Notes: a model not told the origin generated them from the sequence alone. 64,000 bases of DNA from CAWIOX01 sp963837775 (GCA_963837775.1 CAWIOX010000004.1:310001-374000), one strand, 5' to 3'; shown: positions 54,054 to 63,005, counted from the first letter of the stretch. Translations and numbers: made by a program.

Positions 54054-54959
54054 ATGCATAAGCGTTTTTGGTCAAACTCGTCGAGGTGGTTAAGTTGCCT
54101 GCTGCTGAGCTGCGCCACTGGTGTCACGTGGGCCGCGATAGCGGAGCCGGATCCGGTTGCAGCACTGCGCGCGAAATACACATCGCTGGAAGTGCAACTG
54201 CAGCAGAATCAATTCAAGCGGCCACTGGTTTTGGATTCCACTGAAACACCCGACCGCTTGCAAGGCGACATTTACGCGATCGTCGATTACCAGTTTGACG
54301 CGGTGAATGCGGGCCTGAATAATCCGGATCACTGGTGCGATGTGATGCTGCTGCACATCAATACCAAATATTGTCAAGCGATGGCGGGGCCGTCGGGCAC
54401 TACCCTGAGGATCAATATCGGCAAGAAGACGCCGGAACAACTGGCCAAAGTGGCGCGCGTCGAATTCAAATACAGCGTCGCTGCTGCGACTCAGGATTAT
54501 CTTGAAATCATGCTTAACGCCAAAGACGGGCCGCTCGGCACCAGCGACTACCGTATCCTGCTGGAAGCGGTGGCGCTCCCTGACGTCAAAAAGACGTTTT
54601 TGCACCTGACGTATTCTTACACAGTGAATTTTGTAGGACGACTGGCCATGCAGACGTATCTCGGCACGATCGGCAGCGGCAAGGTAGGCTTCACCGCGAC
54701 CGGCAAGTTGGCTGATGGTCAGCCTAACTATATCGGCGGGGTGCGTGGTCTGGTGGAACGCAATACGATGCGTTATTACCTCGCGATCGACACCTTTTTA
54801 GGCGCCGCCAGCACGGCCCCGGCGGCGCAGCCTGAGAAACGCTTTCAGAACTGGTTCACTGCGACCGAGCGCTATCCGCGACAGTTGCATGAAATGGACA
54901 GGGGGGCATATCTGGAGATGAAGCGGGCTGAATATTTGCGGCAGCAGGCTGCACATTGA
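54054..54959 (+). CDS. Exported conserved protein of unknown function
   Basis: A 301-residue protein with a signal peptide (cleavage near VTWAA, about residues 24-28). The start ATG at 54054 follows GGAG; a GTG two codons earlier is possible. The mature part is beta-rich without a known motif; DHWCDVMLLHINTKYC contains two cysteines that could form a disulfide, and RNTMRYYLAIDTFL lies near the end. Similar proteins in Burkholderiales are annotated hypothetical. It follows the phospholipase-D-like gene and may act with it in the envelope. Confidence 0.7.
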   Translation: MHKRFWSNSSRWLSCLLLSCATGVTWAAIAEPDPVAALRAKYTSLEVQLQQNQFKRPLVLDSTETPDRLQGDIYAIVDYQFDAVNAGLNNPDHWCDVMLLHINTKYCQAMAGPSGTTLRINIGKKTPEQLAKVARVEFKYSVAAATQDYLEIMLNAKDGPLGTSDYRILLEAVALPDVKKTFLHLTYSYTVNFVGRLAMQTYLGTIGSGKVGFTATGKLADGQPNYIGGVRGLVERNTMRYYLAIDTFLGAASTAPAAQPEKRFQNWFTATERYPRQLHEMDRGAYLEMKRAEYLRQQAAH

Positions 54960-55076
54960 GTAGTCATTGCTGCGCAGCGGCAAAATCGTTTTTTCTGTAC
55001 GCTAGCGCACGTAACACCAACCTACCTTAGCGCTACACTCCGTTTTTTCAATTACCGCGGCTCGCCCGCCTTGCGC

Positions 55077-57197
55077 ATGCTAGCAATACTCGAACGCATC
55101 GATGGCCAAAGCGACAGTATCGACCTGCTGGTGGAACTGTTTGACGCTCTGCGCCCCAAGCACCCGAGCGACGGTGTAACGGCCACAGCCAATCTACGCA
55201 CCCTATGCCAATTGTTGAAAGGTAATCCACAGCAAGCCTGGGCGATGCGCAACTATATGCTGTGCGTACTGGCCAGCCGTCGCCACACCAGCCTGTACAC
55301 CGATATCGGCATCCTTTCCAATGACGGCTTTTTCACCGAACTGTTGCGCCGCATCGCCTACCGCATCTTGCCGCCGGCGCTGGAAGATGTATATCTTTCC
55401 GATGTGCTTGATGAAATCCTGTATGTGAAAACCGACTACCGCTGGATCAGCGCGGTCCCCGCGGCTGACTGGCTGGCCTTGTACGATATTCTGGCGCAGG
55501 CCGAGGCTGGTGCCTTGCACGATAGCCCGAGCTGCGATGACCACATCGCACTGGCGGGCATGCTGGAAGCGATCCGCACCCTGTCGTATCGGGTCTGCGC
55601 GATCGGCCTGGAGCCCGCGCTGATACGCATCCATCCGGATATCGAAAAGTACGAATCGCCGTTCCTGATGCAAAACGTCGAGGTCAATGCCTATCTGGAT
55701 GGCTACGCGCGCCTGCTCGATGGCGACCCCAGCAACAGCGACGATGCCAAGCACTTGCTGGTGATGCTGGATCAGTGCAATGCTATCGTTGGCAAGATAC
55801 GCAATAATGCGCTGAATCAGGGCACCAGCATTGCTTTGACCTATTTACTGGTGGCGCTCACGCAAAGCATCGATCGCCTGCACAAACTGCTGTTTCTGGT
55901 CGATGTAACGGGGCAACTGCCGATCCCACTGGCTGTGGAACTGGCATCCGGGGATACCAACGAGGCGCAGGCCATCAGCCCACGCCGCGCAGCAGCGGTC
56001 GCGCTGGCGCTGGAATTGATCGAGGCGCACAACAAAAAATATGCTGTGCGTGAATTATTTGCCAACAATATCGACTTGTTGGCGCGTAATGTCACCGAAA
56101 ATGCCAGCCGCACCGGCGAGCACTATATCGCCGAAAGCCGCAGTGTCTACGGCGCGATGTTTCTGTCGTCGGCCGGCGCCGGTTTCATCATCGGCTTCAT
56201 GGCTTTGCTGAAAATTCTGGCGTCTTATCTACGCACCGCGCCCCTGGTCGAAGCTTTTCTGTACAGCCTGAATTACTCGTTCGGCTTCATGCTGATCCAC
56301 GTGCTGCATTTCACCGTCGCCACCAAGCAACCGGCAATGACGGCATCGCGCATTGCCGCCGGCTTGCATAGCCAGGATGGGCGCCACATCGATCTGGACA
56401 GCATGGCGGAGCTGATCGTCAAGGTCTTGCGTACCCAGTTTGTGGCCGTGCTCGGCAATATGGCGACGGCGCTCCCGACCGCTTACCTGATCGCCACCGC
56501 ATATGCGGCCATCATGAGCGAGCATTTGGTATCGCCGGAAAAAGCCCGGCATTTACTGCATGATATCGACCCAATGGCCAGCCTGGCGCTGTTCCACGCG
56601 ATGATCGCGGGCGTCTGTCTGTTCGTGGCCGGCCTGATTTCAGGCTATTACGACAACAAAGCCTTGTACACGCGCATGGCGCAGCGGGTGTCGCAGTTAC
56701 GCGGCCTGGGCCGCCTGCTGGGGCCGGACCGCCTGCAGCGTCTGGCGCAATACACTGAAAATAATTTGGGCGGATTGATGGGAAATTTTTATTTCGGCAT
56801 CCTGCTCGGCACCATCGGCACGCTGGGTGACCTGCTGGGCTTGCCGATCGATATCCGCCACATCACTTTCTCTGCGGCCAATTTTTCGACTGCCTTGGTC
56901 GGGCTCGACAACCATATGTCATGGCAGTTGGCATTGACTTCGATTGTCGGCATATTCAGCATCGGCGCCATGAACTTGCTGGTCAGCTTTGGCCTGGCAC
57001 TCTGGGTGGCACTGCGCTCACGACAAGCCAGCTTCGATCATGGAATATTGTTGTTAAAAACACTGGCGCGGCGGTTCTGGAACGGCCCGCTCGACTTCTT
57101 TATCGCGCCCAAGGATATTGTGCAAGCCGCGCCCACCGACGATAGTGCAAGCCAGGAGTCTGGCGAGCTTGCGGAATCAAAGCAAAAGATTAACTGA
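55077..57197 (+). CDS. Gcr/SpecificRecomb-family large membrane protein
   Basis: A 706-residue protein matching the family called site-specific recombinase Gcr. The N-terminal half (about 1-360) is soluble and helical (LCQLLKGNPQQAWAMRNYML); the C-terminal half has about six hydrophobic segments (for example FLSSAGAGFIIGFMALLKIL; YSFGFMLIHVLHFTVATKQP). It has no tyrosine or serine recombinase motif, so the recombinase name, from old gonococcal work, is doubtful; a membrane function fits better. ATG at 55077 is used (TTG two codons earlier is open). It stands alone with repeat F downstream. Confidence 0.82.
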   Translation: MLAILERIDGQSDSIDLLVELFDALRPKHPSDGVTATANLRTLCQLLKGNPQQAWAMRNYMLCVLASRRHTSLYTDIGILSNDGFFTELLRRIAYRILPPALEDVYLSDVLDEILYVKTDYRWISAVPAADWLALYDILAQAEAGALHDSPSCDDHIALAGMLEAIRTLSYRVCAIGLEPALIRIHPDIEKYESPFLMQNVEVNAYLDGYARLLDGDPSNSDDAKHLLVMLDQCNAIVGKIRNNALNQGTSIALTYLLVALTQSIDRLHKLLFLVDVTGQLPIPLAVELASGDTNEAQAISPRRAAAVALALELIEAHNKKYAVRELFANNIDLLARNVTENASRTGEHYIAESRSVYGAMFLSSAGAGFIIGFMALLKILASYLRTAPLVEAFLYSLNYSFGFMLIHVLHFTVATKQPAMTASRIAAGLHSQDGRHIDLDSMAELIVKVLRTQFVAVLGNMATALPTAYLIATAYAAIMSEHLVSPEKARHLLHDIDPMASLALFHAMIAGVCLFVAGLISGYYDNKALYTRMAQRVSQLRGLGRLLGPDRLQRLAQYTENNLGGLMGNFYFGILLGTIGTLGDLLGLPIDIRHITFSAANFSTALVGLDNHMSWQLALTSIVGIFSIGAMNLLVSFGLALWVALRSRQASFDHGILLLKTLARRFWNGPLDFFIAPKDIVQAAPTDDSASQESGELAESKQKIN

Positions 57198-57307
57198 ACC
57201 AGCACAGATCTTGCCGGATTTTCCGTGTTCAGCTAATTTTGCAGCCGACTCCCAATAATCCGACCGACCTCCCAAGCTGAAACGGCCGTTGAGCGCATGA
57301 TAAATAC

Positions 57308-57382
57308 TGGCTGGAGTATATTTTACAACCCAATAAATACATGCGCAAAATGCCATAATAAATGCAATACCCCCATGTTTTT
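57308..57382. repeat. Dispersed intergenic repeat, copy F
   Basis: Begins GGCTGGAGTATATTTTACAA like copy D and ends GCAATACCCCCATGTTTTTG; collinear with copy D but more diverged. It lies 110 bases after the Gcr-type gene; the rest of this 367-base gap shows nothing. Confidence 0.65.
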
Positions 57383-57564
57383 GTGAATCAGAGTACGCAT
57401 TGGCGACATCTTTTCTGCAAAGTATCGGATATTAAATTTTTGAGAACAAAGCACGGATAGTGCATGCCGTTCTGTGCTTCATAAACGATTGAACTTGGTG
57501 CGGCAGCGCACAGACCTTGCGATTTTTTTTGACTATTCTGGCCATACTTAGCCAGGAGAAAAAT

Positions 57565-58035
57565 ATGAAATCGCCCCACAACATCAGTGCCATGATGCTC
57601 ATCGCAACGACTGTTCTTGGTGGCTGCGCCGCCAACGGCCCGCAACAAACCTCGGCCCCTTATTCCCCTTCCTATTCAACGCCCTCCCGGTCCAACGCCA
57701 GCGGCTACGGCACGATCGAGTCGATACAGATCACGCGCGCTGGCAACCCCAGCAGCGGCGGCGGAGCGATCGTCGGCGGCCTGGTCGGCGGTCTGCTTGG
57801 CAATCAAGTCGGCAGCGGCAGTGGCAGGACCGCAGCGACCGTGGTCGGCGCGGTTGGCGGCGCCGTGGTTGGCAACAGCGTGGAACAAAACAGGAACGCG
57901 CAGACAGCCGACATGTACCAGATCCGCGTGCGCCTGGATAACGGCGACAGTACGACCGTCGTGCAAGACAGTATTGTCGATTTGCGCGTAGGCAATCGCG
58001 TGCGCATCGTCGATGGTCGCGCCTACCGTTACTAA
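57565..58035 (+). CDS. Glycine-zipper outer-membrane lipoprotein (SlyB/PcP-like)
   Basis: A 156-residue lipoprotein. The start MKSPHNISAMMLIATTVLGG at 57565 follows CCAGGAG; the lipobox is LGGC (Cys21). The core is a two-helix glycine zipper, GGGAIVGGLVGGLLGNQVGS (about 72-91) and then ATVVGAVGGAVVGNSVEQ, followed by a small beta domain (QIRVRLDNGDSTTVVQD). Such proteins stabilise the outer membrane under stress. It heads a run of small envelope genes on the same strand. Confidence 0.88.
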   Translation: MKSPHNISAMMLIATTVLGGCAANGPQQTSAPYSPSYSTPSRSNASGYGTIESIQITRAGNPSSGGGAIVGGLVGGLLGNQVGSGSGRTAATVVGAVGGAVVGNSVEQNRNAQTADMYQIRVRLDNGDSTTVVQDSIVDLRVGNRVRIVDGRAYRY

Positions 58036-58120
58036 GCATCCCTTTCACTACCATAAATTGCCACTGTAAGCCAAGGCTCTTGGCTGCAGCCATTTCCCCA
58101 ACACTTTTCAGGAGTACACC

Positions 58121-58273
58121 ATGGGCACCATCTTACTGATCATTCTGATCCTCGTTCTCATCGGCGCCTTCCCGGCCTGGCCACACAGCCGCAATTGGGG
58201 CTATGGCCCAAGCGGCGTCATGGGTCTGATCGTCGTGATCCTGATTGTCATGTTGCTCACCGGACGACTTTAA
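58121..58273 (+). CDS. DUF3309-family small membrane protein
   Basis: A 50-residue peptide: MGTILLIILILVLIGAFP, then AWPHSRNWGYGPSGVMG, and a second hydrophobic helix VVILIVMLLTGRL. Two membrane segments joined by the conserved WPHSRNWGYGPSG loop define this family. GGAGTACACC precedes the ATG. It is usually found among osmotic or general stress genes; function is unknown. Confidence 0.88.
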   Translation: MGTILLIILILVLIGAFPAWPHSRNWGYGPSGVMGLIVVILIVMLLTGRL

Positions 58274-58419
58274 GCGCATTTCCGCCTCAGCCAAAGCGTG
58301 ACGCGAAGTGCTATGCGGAAGGCAGAAATTTTTACCCGCCAACACGATCCCCTATCGCTGCGCCCTGCTTCGGCCTGACCGATGCGGCAACGATTACTTG
58401 TCAGATTCAAGGAGCTGTG

Positions 58420-58746
58420 ATGCAAAAGACTACTCAGTATCTTCTCCATACCATCATCAGCGCTGCCGCATGCACGCTGGCAATGCAGGCAGGCTGGGCC
58501 CAAGGCCTTGCGCCGGAAAGTAACTCGCGCACAGGCGATCCGGCGCGCTGGTACCAGGAAGACACGACGCCGCGCGCCCGTGTCCAGACATTAAAGAAGG
58601 AAGCTGGTGCTGCCTATCAGGAAGCCCTGGCCGAATGCAAGAAGGCCGAGCGCACCACCCGCGCAGCATGCCTGCAGGAAGCGCGCACCATTTTTCAACA
58701 AGATATGAGCGACGCCAAGCAGCCAATCCCGGCACCACGCTACTGA
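58420..58746 (+). CDS. Small exported protein of unknown function
   Basis: A 108-residue protein starting MQKTTQYLLHTIISAAACTL at 58420 after AAGGAGCTG, with a signal peptide ending near GWAQG (about residues 25-29). The mature part is charged and helical, with ARVQTLKKEAGAAYQEALAE and ECKKAERTTRAACLQEART carrying two cysteines. The open frame extends upstream but over the DUF3309 gene. It resembles small periplasmic helical proteins common in Burkholderiales; no function is known. Confidence 0.7.
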   Translation: MQKTTQYLLHTIISAAACTLAMQAGWAQGLAPESNSRTGDPARWYQEDTTPRARVQTLKKEAGAAYQEALAECKKAERTTRAACLQEARTIFQQDMSDAKQPIPAPRY

Positions 58747-58822
58747 CTTAACGCACTGTCGGTTTTGCTTGTTGCTGCAGTACGAAGCGGTCTTCACGAT
58801 GGAAGTTTTTAGGAGAACAGCA

Positions 58823-59878
58823 ATGCGCACCATGAAGGCAGCAGTATTCATTCGTCCGGGCAAGATCGTGCTTGAGGAAAAGCCCATACCGGTGGCAGGT
58901 CCTGGAGAGGCGTTAATCAAAATCACCACCACCACGATCTGCGGCACAGATGTGCATATCCTTAAGGGAGAATACCCGGTTGAGGCAGGGCGTACCATCG
59001 GCCATGAACCAGTGGGCGTGATTGAGGAATTAGGCCCAGGTGTCACGGGGTATTCTGTGGGACAACGGGTAATCGTCGGTGCAATTACACCATGCGGACA
59101 ATGCCACACCTGCCTTGACGGTCATCAATCCCAGTGTGGTGGAAAAGCGGGCGGCGGCTGGCGTTTTGGCAACACGATTGATGGCTGCCAGGCAGAATAT
59201 CTGCTGGTGCCGCACGCAATGTCGAATCTCGAACCCATTCCCGACGGACTTACCGATGAGCAGGTGCTGATGTGCCCTGACATCATGAGCACCGGTTTCG
59301 GTGGCGCAGAAAGTGGAGAAATAAAGATCGGTGACACCGTCGTTATTTTTGCACAGGGGCCAATCGGCTTGTGTGCAACTGCAGGCGCAAAGTTAAAAGG
59401 AGCAAGTCTGATTATCGCGGTTGATGGCGTGGCTGCACGACTTGAAGTAGCCAAAAAGCTGGGCGCCGATGTCACCATCGACTATACAAAAACCGATCCG
59501 CTTACCGAGATCATGCGTTTGACCAAAGGGCGTGGAGTTGATGTTGCAATCGAAGCACTGGGCACACAACAAACATTCGAAAGTTGTCTGCGTGCTCTCA
59601 AACCAGGTGGAACTCTATCTAGTCTGGGCGTTTACTCAGGAAAAATATCCTTGCCGCTGGATGCCTTTGCCGCAGGACTTGGCGATCACAAGATCATTAC
59701 TACCTTGTGCCCCGGTGGAAAAGAACGTATGCGCCGGCTCATGAATGTTGTTGCTTCGGGCCGGGTAGATTTGGAACCAATGGTCACACACCGATTCAAA
59801 CTCGACCAAATCGAACAGGCATATGAATTATTCGCAAACCAGCGCGATGGAGTGTTGAAAGTCGCAATCACACCTTGA
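58823..59878 (+). CDS. Zinc-dependent alcohol dehydrogenase (MDR family)
   Basis: A 351-residue medium-chain dehydrogenase. Catalytic zinc ligands C40 (TICGTD) and H61-E62 (GHEPVG) and the structural zinc cysteines C91, C94, C97 and C105 (CGQCHTCLDGHQSQC) are all present. The NAD(P) site is in VIFAQGPIGLCATAGA. The sequence is close to isopropanol/secondary-alcohol dehydrogenases. The start MRTMKAAVFIRPG at 58823 follows AGGAGAACAGCA. It lies in the stress cluster, far from the quinoprotein genes, and has no sign of a sigma-54 promoter. Confidence 0.92.
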   Translation: MRTMKAAVFIRPGKIVLEEKPIPVAGPGEALIKITTTTICGTDVHILKGEYPVEAGRTIGHEPVGVIEELGPGVTGYSVGQRVIVGAITPCGQCHTCLDGHQSQCGGKAGGGWRFGNTIDGCQAEYLLVPHAMSNLEPIPDGLTDEQVLMCPDIMSTGFGGAESGEIKIGDTVVIFAQGPIGLCATAGAKLKGASLIIAVDGVAARLEVAKKLGADVTIDYTKTDPLTEIMRLTKGRGVDVAIEALGTQQTFESCLRALKPGGTLSSLGVYSGKISLPLDAFAAGLGDHKIITTLCPGGKERMRRLMNVVASGRVDLEPMVTHRFKLDQIEQAYELFANQRDGVLKVAITP

Positions 59879-60048
59879 TGCTGACTGACGCGCAGTAAAA
59901 ATCTGACAGGCTCAAAACCTCACAAAAGCGGTGGCGAATGCGTTGTCGCTGGCGTCTTTGTCCAGAACGGCGTTTCTATCGGCTGAGACGTCGTTTTACA
60001 GTTCCAACACAAGGCCGCCAGCCTTCTTATCTATGGAACGACAGCATG

Positions 60049-60522
60049 TCAGTACTTTATCTTGATCTTGTCAAGTTGCTCTTTGCTGATCGCCGGCACA
60101 TCTGCCCGCTTGTTCCATCGATTGAGATTCCATGCGCCGTCGCCAACCCAAGCCTTGACCAATTTGAGATTGGCAGCGCGTTCTTCATTGGTCGATCCGA
60201 GGTTCTGATACATATTGCCTGGTTTACCTCCGGAAAACTGACCGCTTCCATCGTCCAGTCTGCGCATCAATGAACCCGTATCAGGCCAGGCGATAAACGC
60301 AATGAAGCGTTCGTACGAATCCATGCGCGGCCCCAGTGATTTTTCCGCATAGCCTTTTTCGTCCAGCAGAAAATTGGCTCGCTCAGGCGATTTGGCACCG
60401 TGACAAGCGATACATTTGGATTTCCACATTGGAGCGATGACAGTGCGATAGGTAGCTTCTTGTGCCGTGGCAGCGTTGGCACCCAACAGTATGATCAGAG
60501 TCGCCACTAGTTTCTTGAACAT
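60049..60522 (-). CDS. Small periplasmic c-type cytochrome
   Basis: A 157-residue exported protein with a signal peptide ending near AATAQE (about residues 17-22) and one heme motif CIACH at 37-41 (WKSKCIACHGAKSPERANFL). A second ligand may be one of several later methionines (for example in GSLMRRLDD or NMYQNLG). The start MFKKLVATLIILLG at 60522 follows GGGGGT. The redox partner is not evident; it is not adjacent to the PQQ genes. Confidence 0.8.
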   Translation of the reverse strand: MFKKLVATLIILLGANAATAQEATYRTVIAPMWKSKCIACHGAKSPERANFLLDEKGYAEKSLGPRMDSYERFIAFIAWPDTGSLMRRLDDGSGQFSGGKPGNMYQNLGSTNEERAANLKLVKAWVGDGAWNLNRWNKRADVPAISKEQLDKIKIKY

Positions 60523-60690
60523 GAAAACCCCCATATCGGTGTTTGCATTTATTGGACGACTCCAGCTCAGCCAGATCCTGTCTGGACAGTAGCAATTCCA
60601 ACCCATTTCTTGCCACTGCAGCCAGACCGGCGATCAAACCAACAGCTTCAATGCAGTAGATTTGTCGATGTCATCGCTCATGACGGTTGA

Positions 60691-60993
60691 CTATTTACGG
60701 CCCAGGATCACACCCAGCAAGAGTCCCACACCGGCCGCTGCCGCGATCGCACGCCATGGATTTTCTTTCACATAGTCGTCTGCCGAGACTGCCATTTCCT
60801 TGCCGGCGACGAGGACGTTCGCTTGTGCATCCTGAGCCTTGACCAGCGCGGTATCGAGCAAGCGCATGCCGCGGTTACGTACTTCTTCAGCCTTCTCGCC
60901 CGTCAATACGGCGGCCTCTTTAAACAGCGCCTGCGCATCAGTGACCAGCGTTTTCACGTCATTGTTGACTACTTTAAAGTTTGATTCCAGCAT
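60691..60993 (-). CDS. DUF883 (ElaB/YqjD) ribosome- or membrane-associated protein
   Basis: A 100-residue protein: a charged, helical body (KVVNNDVKTLVTDAQALFKE) and a C-terminal membrane anchor ending AAAAGVGLLLGVILGRK, with the conserved ENPWRAIAAAAG step. E. coli ElaB and YqjD are stationary-phase proteins that tether ribosomes to the inner membrane. It lies in the cluster of stress-type genes. Confidence 0.9.
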   Translation of the reverse strand: MLESNFKVVNNDVKTLVTDAQALFKEAAVLTGEKAEEVRNRGMRLLDTALVKAQDAQANVLVAGKEMAVSADDYVKENPWRAIAAAAGVGLLLGVILGRK

Positions 60994-61069
60994 GATGCTC
61001 TCCGTTACATAAATAAATTAGGGTGTCCGTACCGCCATTCGTCTTGTCGGCAGCGCCAGATGCAGGCAG

Positions 61070-61606
61070 CTATGCCAGCAAATCGCGCATGTCGTCGGCA
61101 TGTTCTTCCTCCATCGCCATGATCCCAACCAGCATATGACGGGTGGTCGGATCGGATTCGCCGATTTGTTCGATCATCTGGCGGTAGGCTTCGATAGCGA
61201 TGCGTTCGGCGATCAGATTGGCCTTGATCATGGCCTCAATGGTGTCCGAATCATCGTACTCTGCATGGCTGCGTTCGATCAGCGTAGCCGGGTTGAAATC
61301 GGGTTTGCCATTCAGTTGCACGATACGCTCGGCCAGCAGGTCTGCGTGGCCTTGCTCCTCCAGCGCGTGCTGCAAGAATTCAGCCTTGATCGGCCCATTC
61401 TGCAGCCCGGTAGCCGTGTAGTAATGGCGTTTGTAGCGCAGAATGCAGACCAGTTCGGTCGCCAGTGCACCGTTGAGCATCGCAACAATTTCCTTGCGGT
61501 CAGCCTGATAGCCTGTGGTCACTGCACCATCAGCAAGATGCTTGGCAGCGGCCCTGATTGCGGCGGTATCAATTCCAGCGTGTCGTGCTTTTTTCACTTC
61601 ATCCAT
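61070..61606 (-). CDS. Ferritin-like protein (bacterioferritin/Dps-type)
   Basis: A 178-residue four-helix protein. Iron-ligand type residues occur in ALATELVCILRYKRHYYTA (Glu about 51) and FLQHALEEQGHADLLAERI (E-x-x-H about 83-90) and again in EEEHADDM near the end. The size and motifs fit the bacterioferritin-like family (sometimes annotated as DNA protection protein) that stores iron or protects DNA. The start is ATG at 61606 after AGGAAGAAAATC. It lies next to DUF883 and OmpA/DUF4398 genes in the stress cluster. Confidence 0.85.
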   Translation of the reverse strand: MDEVKKARHAGIDTAAIRAAAKHLADGAVTTGYQADRKEIVAMLNGALATELVCILRYKRHYYTATGLQNGPIKAEFLQHALEEQGHADLLAERIVQLNGKPDFNPATLIERSHAEYDDSDTIEAMIKANLIAERIAIEAYRQMIEQIGESDPTTRHMLVGIMAMEEEHADDMRDLLA

Positions 61607-61654
61607 GATTTTCTTCCTATAAAAGTAAAGCGTAAAAAATCAGCAACCGCAAGA

Positions 61655-62164
61655 TTAGCGCGGTGCGATCTTGCCACCGGCATCAGAAAGGACGATCTCT
61701 ACGCGCCGATTCAACTGGCGATTCTGTGGCGTATCATTGGCAGCGACCGGATACGTTTCGCCATAACCGCGGATTGCGACACGTTCACTGGCCACACCCA
61801 GTTCCTGCAAGGCGCGGCGCACTGCGGTGGCACGGCGTTCAGACAATTGCTGGTTATGTGTGGCAGTACCGGTGCTGTCGGTAAAGCCTTCTATCAGCAC
61901 GGTGCGTTGCGGATTTTGCTGTAAAACATCGGCCAGCTTTTGTGCAGTGCGCATGCCATCCGGATTCAGGCGTGCCAGGTCGGTACCGAACAACACGTCG
62001 CCAAGAGTAATGACCATGCCGCGCTCGGTCTTTTTCGCAGCCAGATCTGCCAGTTGCGCCTCCAGTTGAGCCGCGTGCATCTGCGCATCCTGCGTCTTGC
62101 GCTGGGCTTCGGCTGTCTCACCTTGGGCTACCTGCGCTGCCAGCTTGGACTGTTCCGCACTCAT
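61655..62164 (-). CDS. OmpA-family peptidoglycan-binding protein (second half of a split gene)
   Basis: A 169-residue reading frame: a coiled coil (ETAEAQRKTQDAQMHAAQLE) and an OmpA C-terminal domain with VLIEGFTDSTGTATHNQQLS, RRATAVRRALQELGV and NRRVEIVLS. It has no signal peptide. In related proteins the DUF4398 domain encoded just upstream and this OmpA domain form one chain. Here the frame extends open upstream of its ATG (QRTNEANQAK) and would join the DUF4398 part if one base were added near 62196. A base-calling error or a real split are both possible; if split, the OmpA part would stay in the cytoplasm. Confidence 0.85.
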   Translation of the reverse strand: MSAEQSKLAAQVAQGETAEAQRKTQDAQMHAAQLEAQLADLAAKKTERGMVITLGDVLFGTDLARLNPDGMRTAQKLADVLQQNPQRTVLIEGFTDSTGTATHNQQLSERRATAVRRALQELGVASERVAIRGYGETYPVAANDTPQNRQLNRRVEIVLSDAGGKIAPR

Positions 62165-62544
62165 TTTTGCTTGATTGGCTTCATTCGTGCGTTGATCAAG
62201 CGAATTTGATCGCGTTCATGACCGGCGCTGGCGACTTCAGCCTCTGCAGATTTTTGTTTCGCCACTTCTTGTGTCAGCGCGATTTTTTGCTTGGCGATGT
62301 AAGCCAGCTTGTCGATTTTTTCAGCGCTGTCAGCATGGTTGGACGCTGCATTGGCTTGCTCCAGCGCCTCGCCGGCTTGCTTCATTTCCAGCGCTGCGTA
62401 GTTCGCGACTTTCGGATTGTTTTGCGCCGCCACATAATCACCTCGGGTCTGATCCAGCAAACTGGTGGTTTTTGGCATCGAGCTGCACGCACCGACAAGA
62501 GCGGCAATGGTCAGCAGAGCGGGAGTAAAGTAATTTTTATTCAT
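62161..62544 (-). CDS. DUF4398 lipoprotein domain (first half of the split OmpA-family gene)
   Basis: A 127-residue frame starting MNKNYFTPALLTIAALVGAC: signal peptide and lipobox (VGAC, Cys20), then the helical DUF4398 domain (NYAALEMKQAGEALEQANAA; DKLAYIAKQKIALTQEVAKQ). The end INARMKPIKQK is out of register with the family; the adjacent frame carries the expected linker into the OmpA part. The stop overlaps the next ATG by four bases. Read together, a 296-residue outer-membrane lipoprotein with a periplasmic peptidoglycan-binding domain is the likely product. Confidence 0.82.
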   Translation of the reverse strand: MNKNYFTPALLTIAALVGACSSMPKTTSLLDQTRGDYVAAQNNPKVANYAALEMKQAGEALEQANAASNHADSAEKIDKLAYIAKQKIALTQEVAKQKSAEAEVASAGHERDQIRLINARMKPIKQK

Positions 62545-62626
62545 GATGAAATCCTTTGAGGTTACAGCGGTGCCATGCATGAACACGACTGAATGTTGCA
62601 GAAGCTGCGTTGCTGATCTGTGTTCC

Positions 62627-63005
62627 TTACTTGCTGGCCCGGTCCAGCTCTTCACGCAAGACCCGGATATCATCTTGCAAGGCATCTGCCGCGGTTTGTG
62701 CTTTGGCCGAATTGGCTTTGCTTTGCGCCAGTTTGGCGTCCGCCTGTGCCTGGGTCGCCAAATCGTTAGCCAACTTGTAATTTTTGGCCGTCATCGCCTT
62801 ATTGGCGAGAGCCATTTTTTCACGCGCCGAATTCATCTCGACCGGCGCAAATTCCGCGCCACCGGCACCGGCCGCATTGTCGACAGCCGCTTTGGAAACA
62901 GCGACAGAAGCGGTCGCCGGTGTCTTCATGCTGCTGCAGCCGGCAGCCAGAATTACAACTGCGCCGCACAGGACGGTGAACCATTGTTTTGAAGCTTCTT
63001 GTCAT
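62627..63005 (-). CDS. DUF4398 lipoprotein, N-terminus frameshifted
   Basis: The uninterrupted frame from the ATG at 62929 has 100 residues (MKTPATASVAVSKAAVDNAA...; REKMALANKAMTAKNYKLAN). Upstream in the same frame sits a signal peptide without a start, KQWFTVLCGAVVILAAGCSS, with a lipobox AAGC. An ATG at 63005, preceded by GGAGAAAAATA, opens in the next frame; removing one A from an AAAA run near 62987 joins it to give about 125 residues. It is a second DUF4398 gene beside the DUF4398-OmpA gene and probably shares its transcript. Confidence 0.8.
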
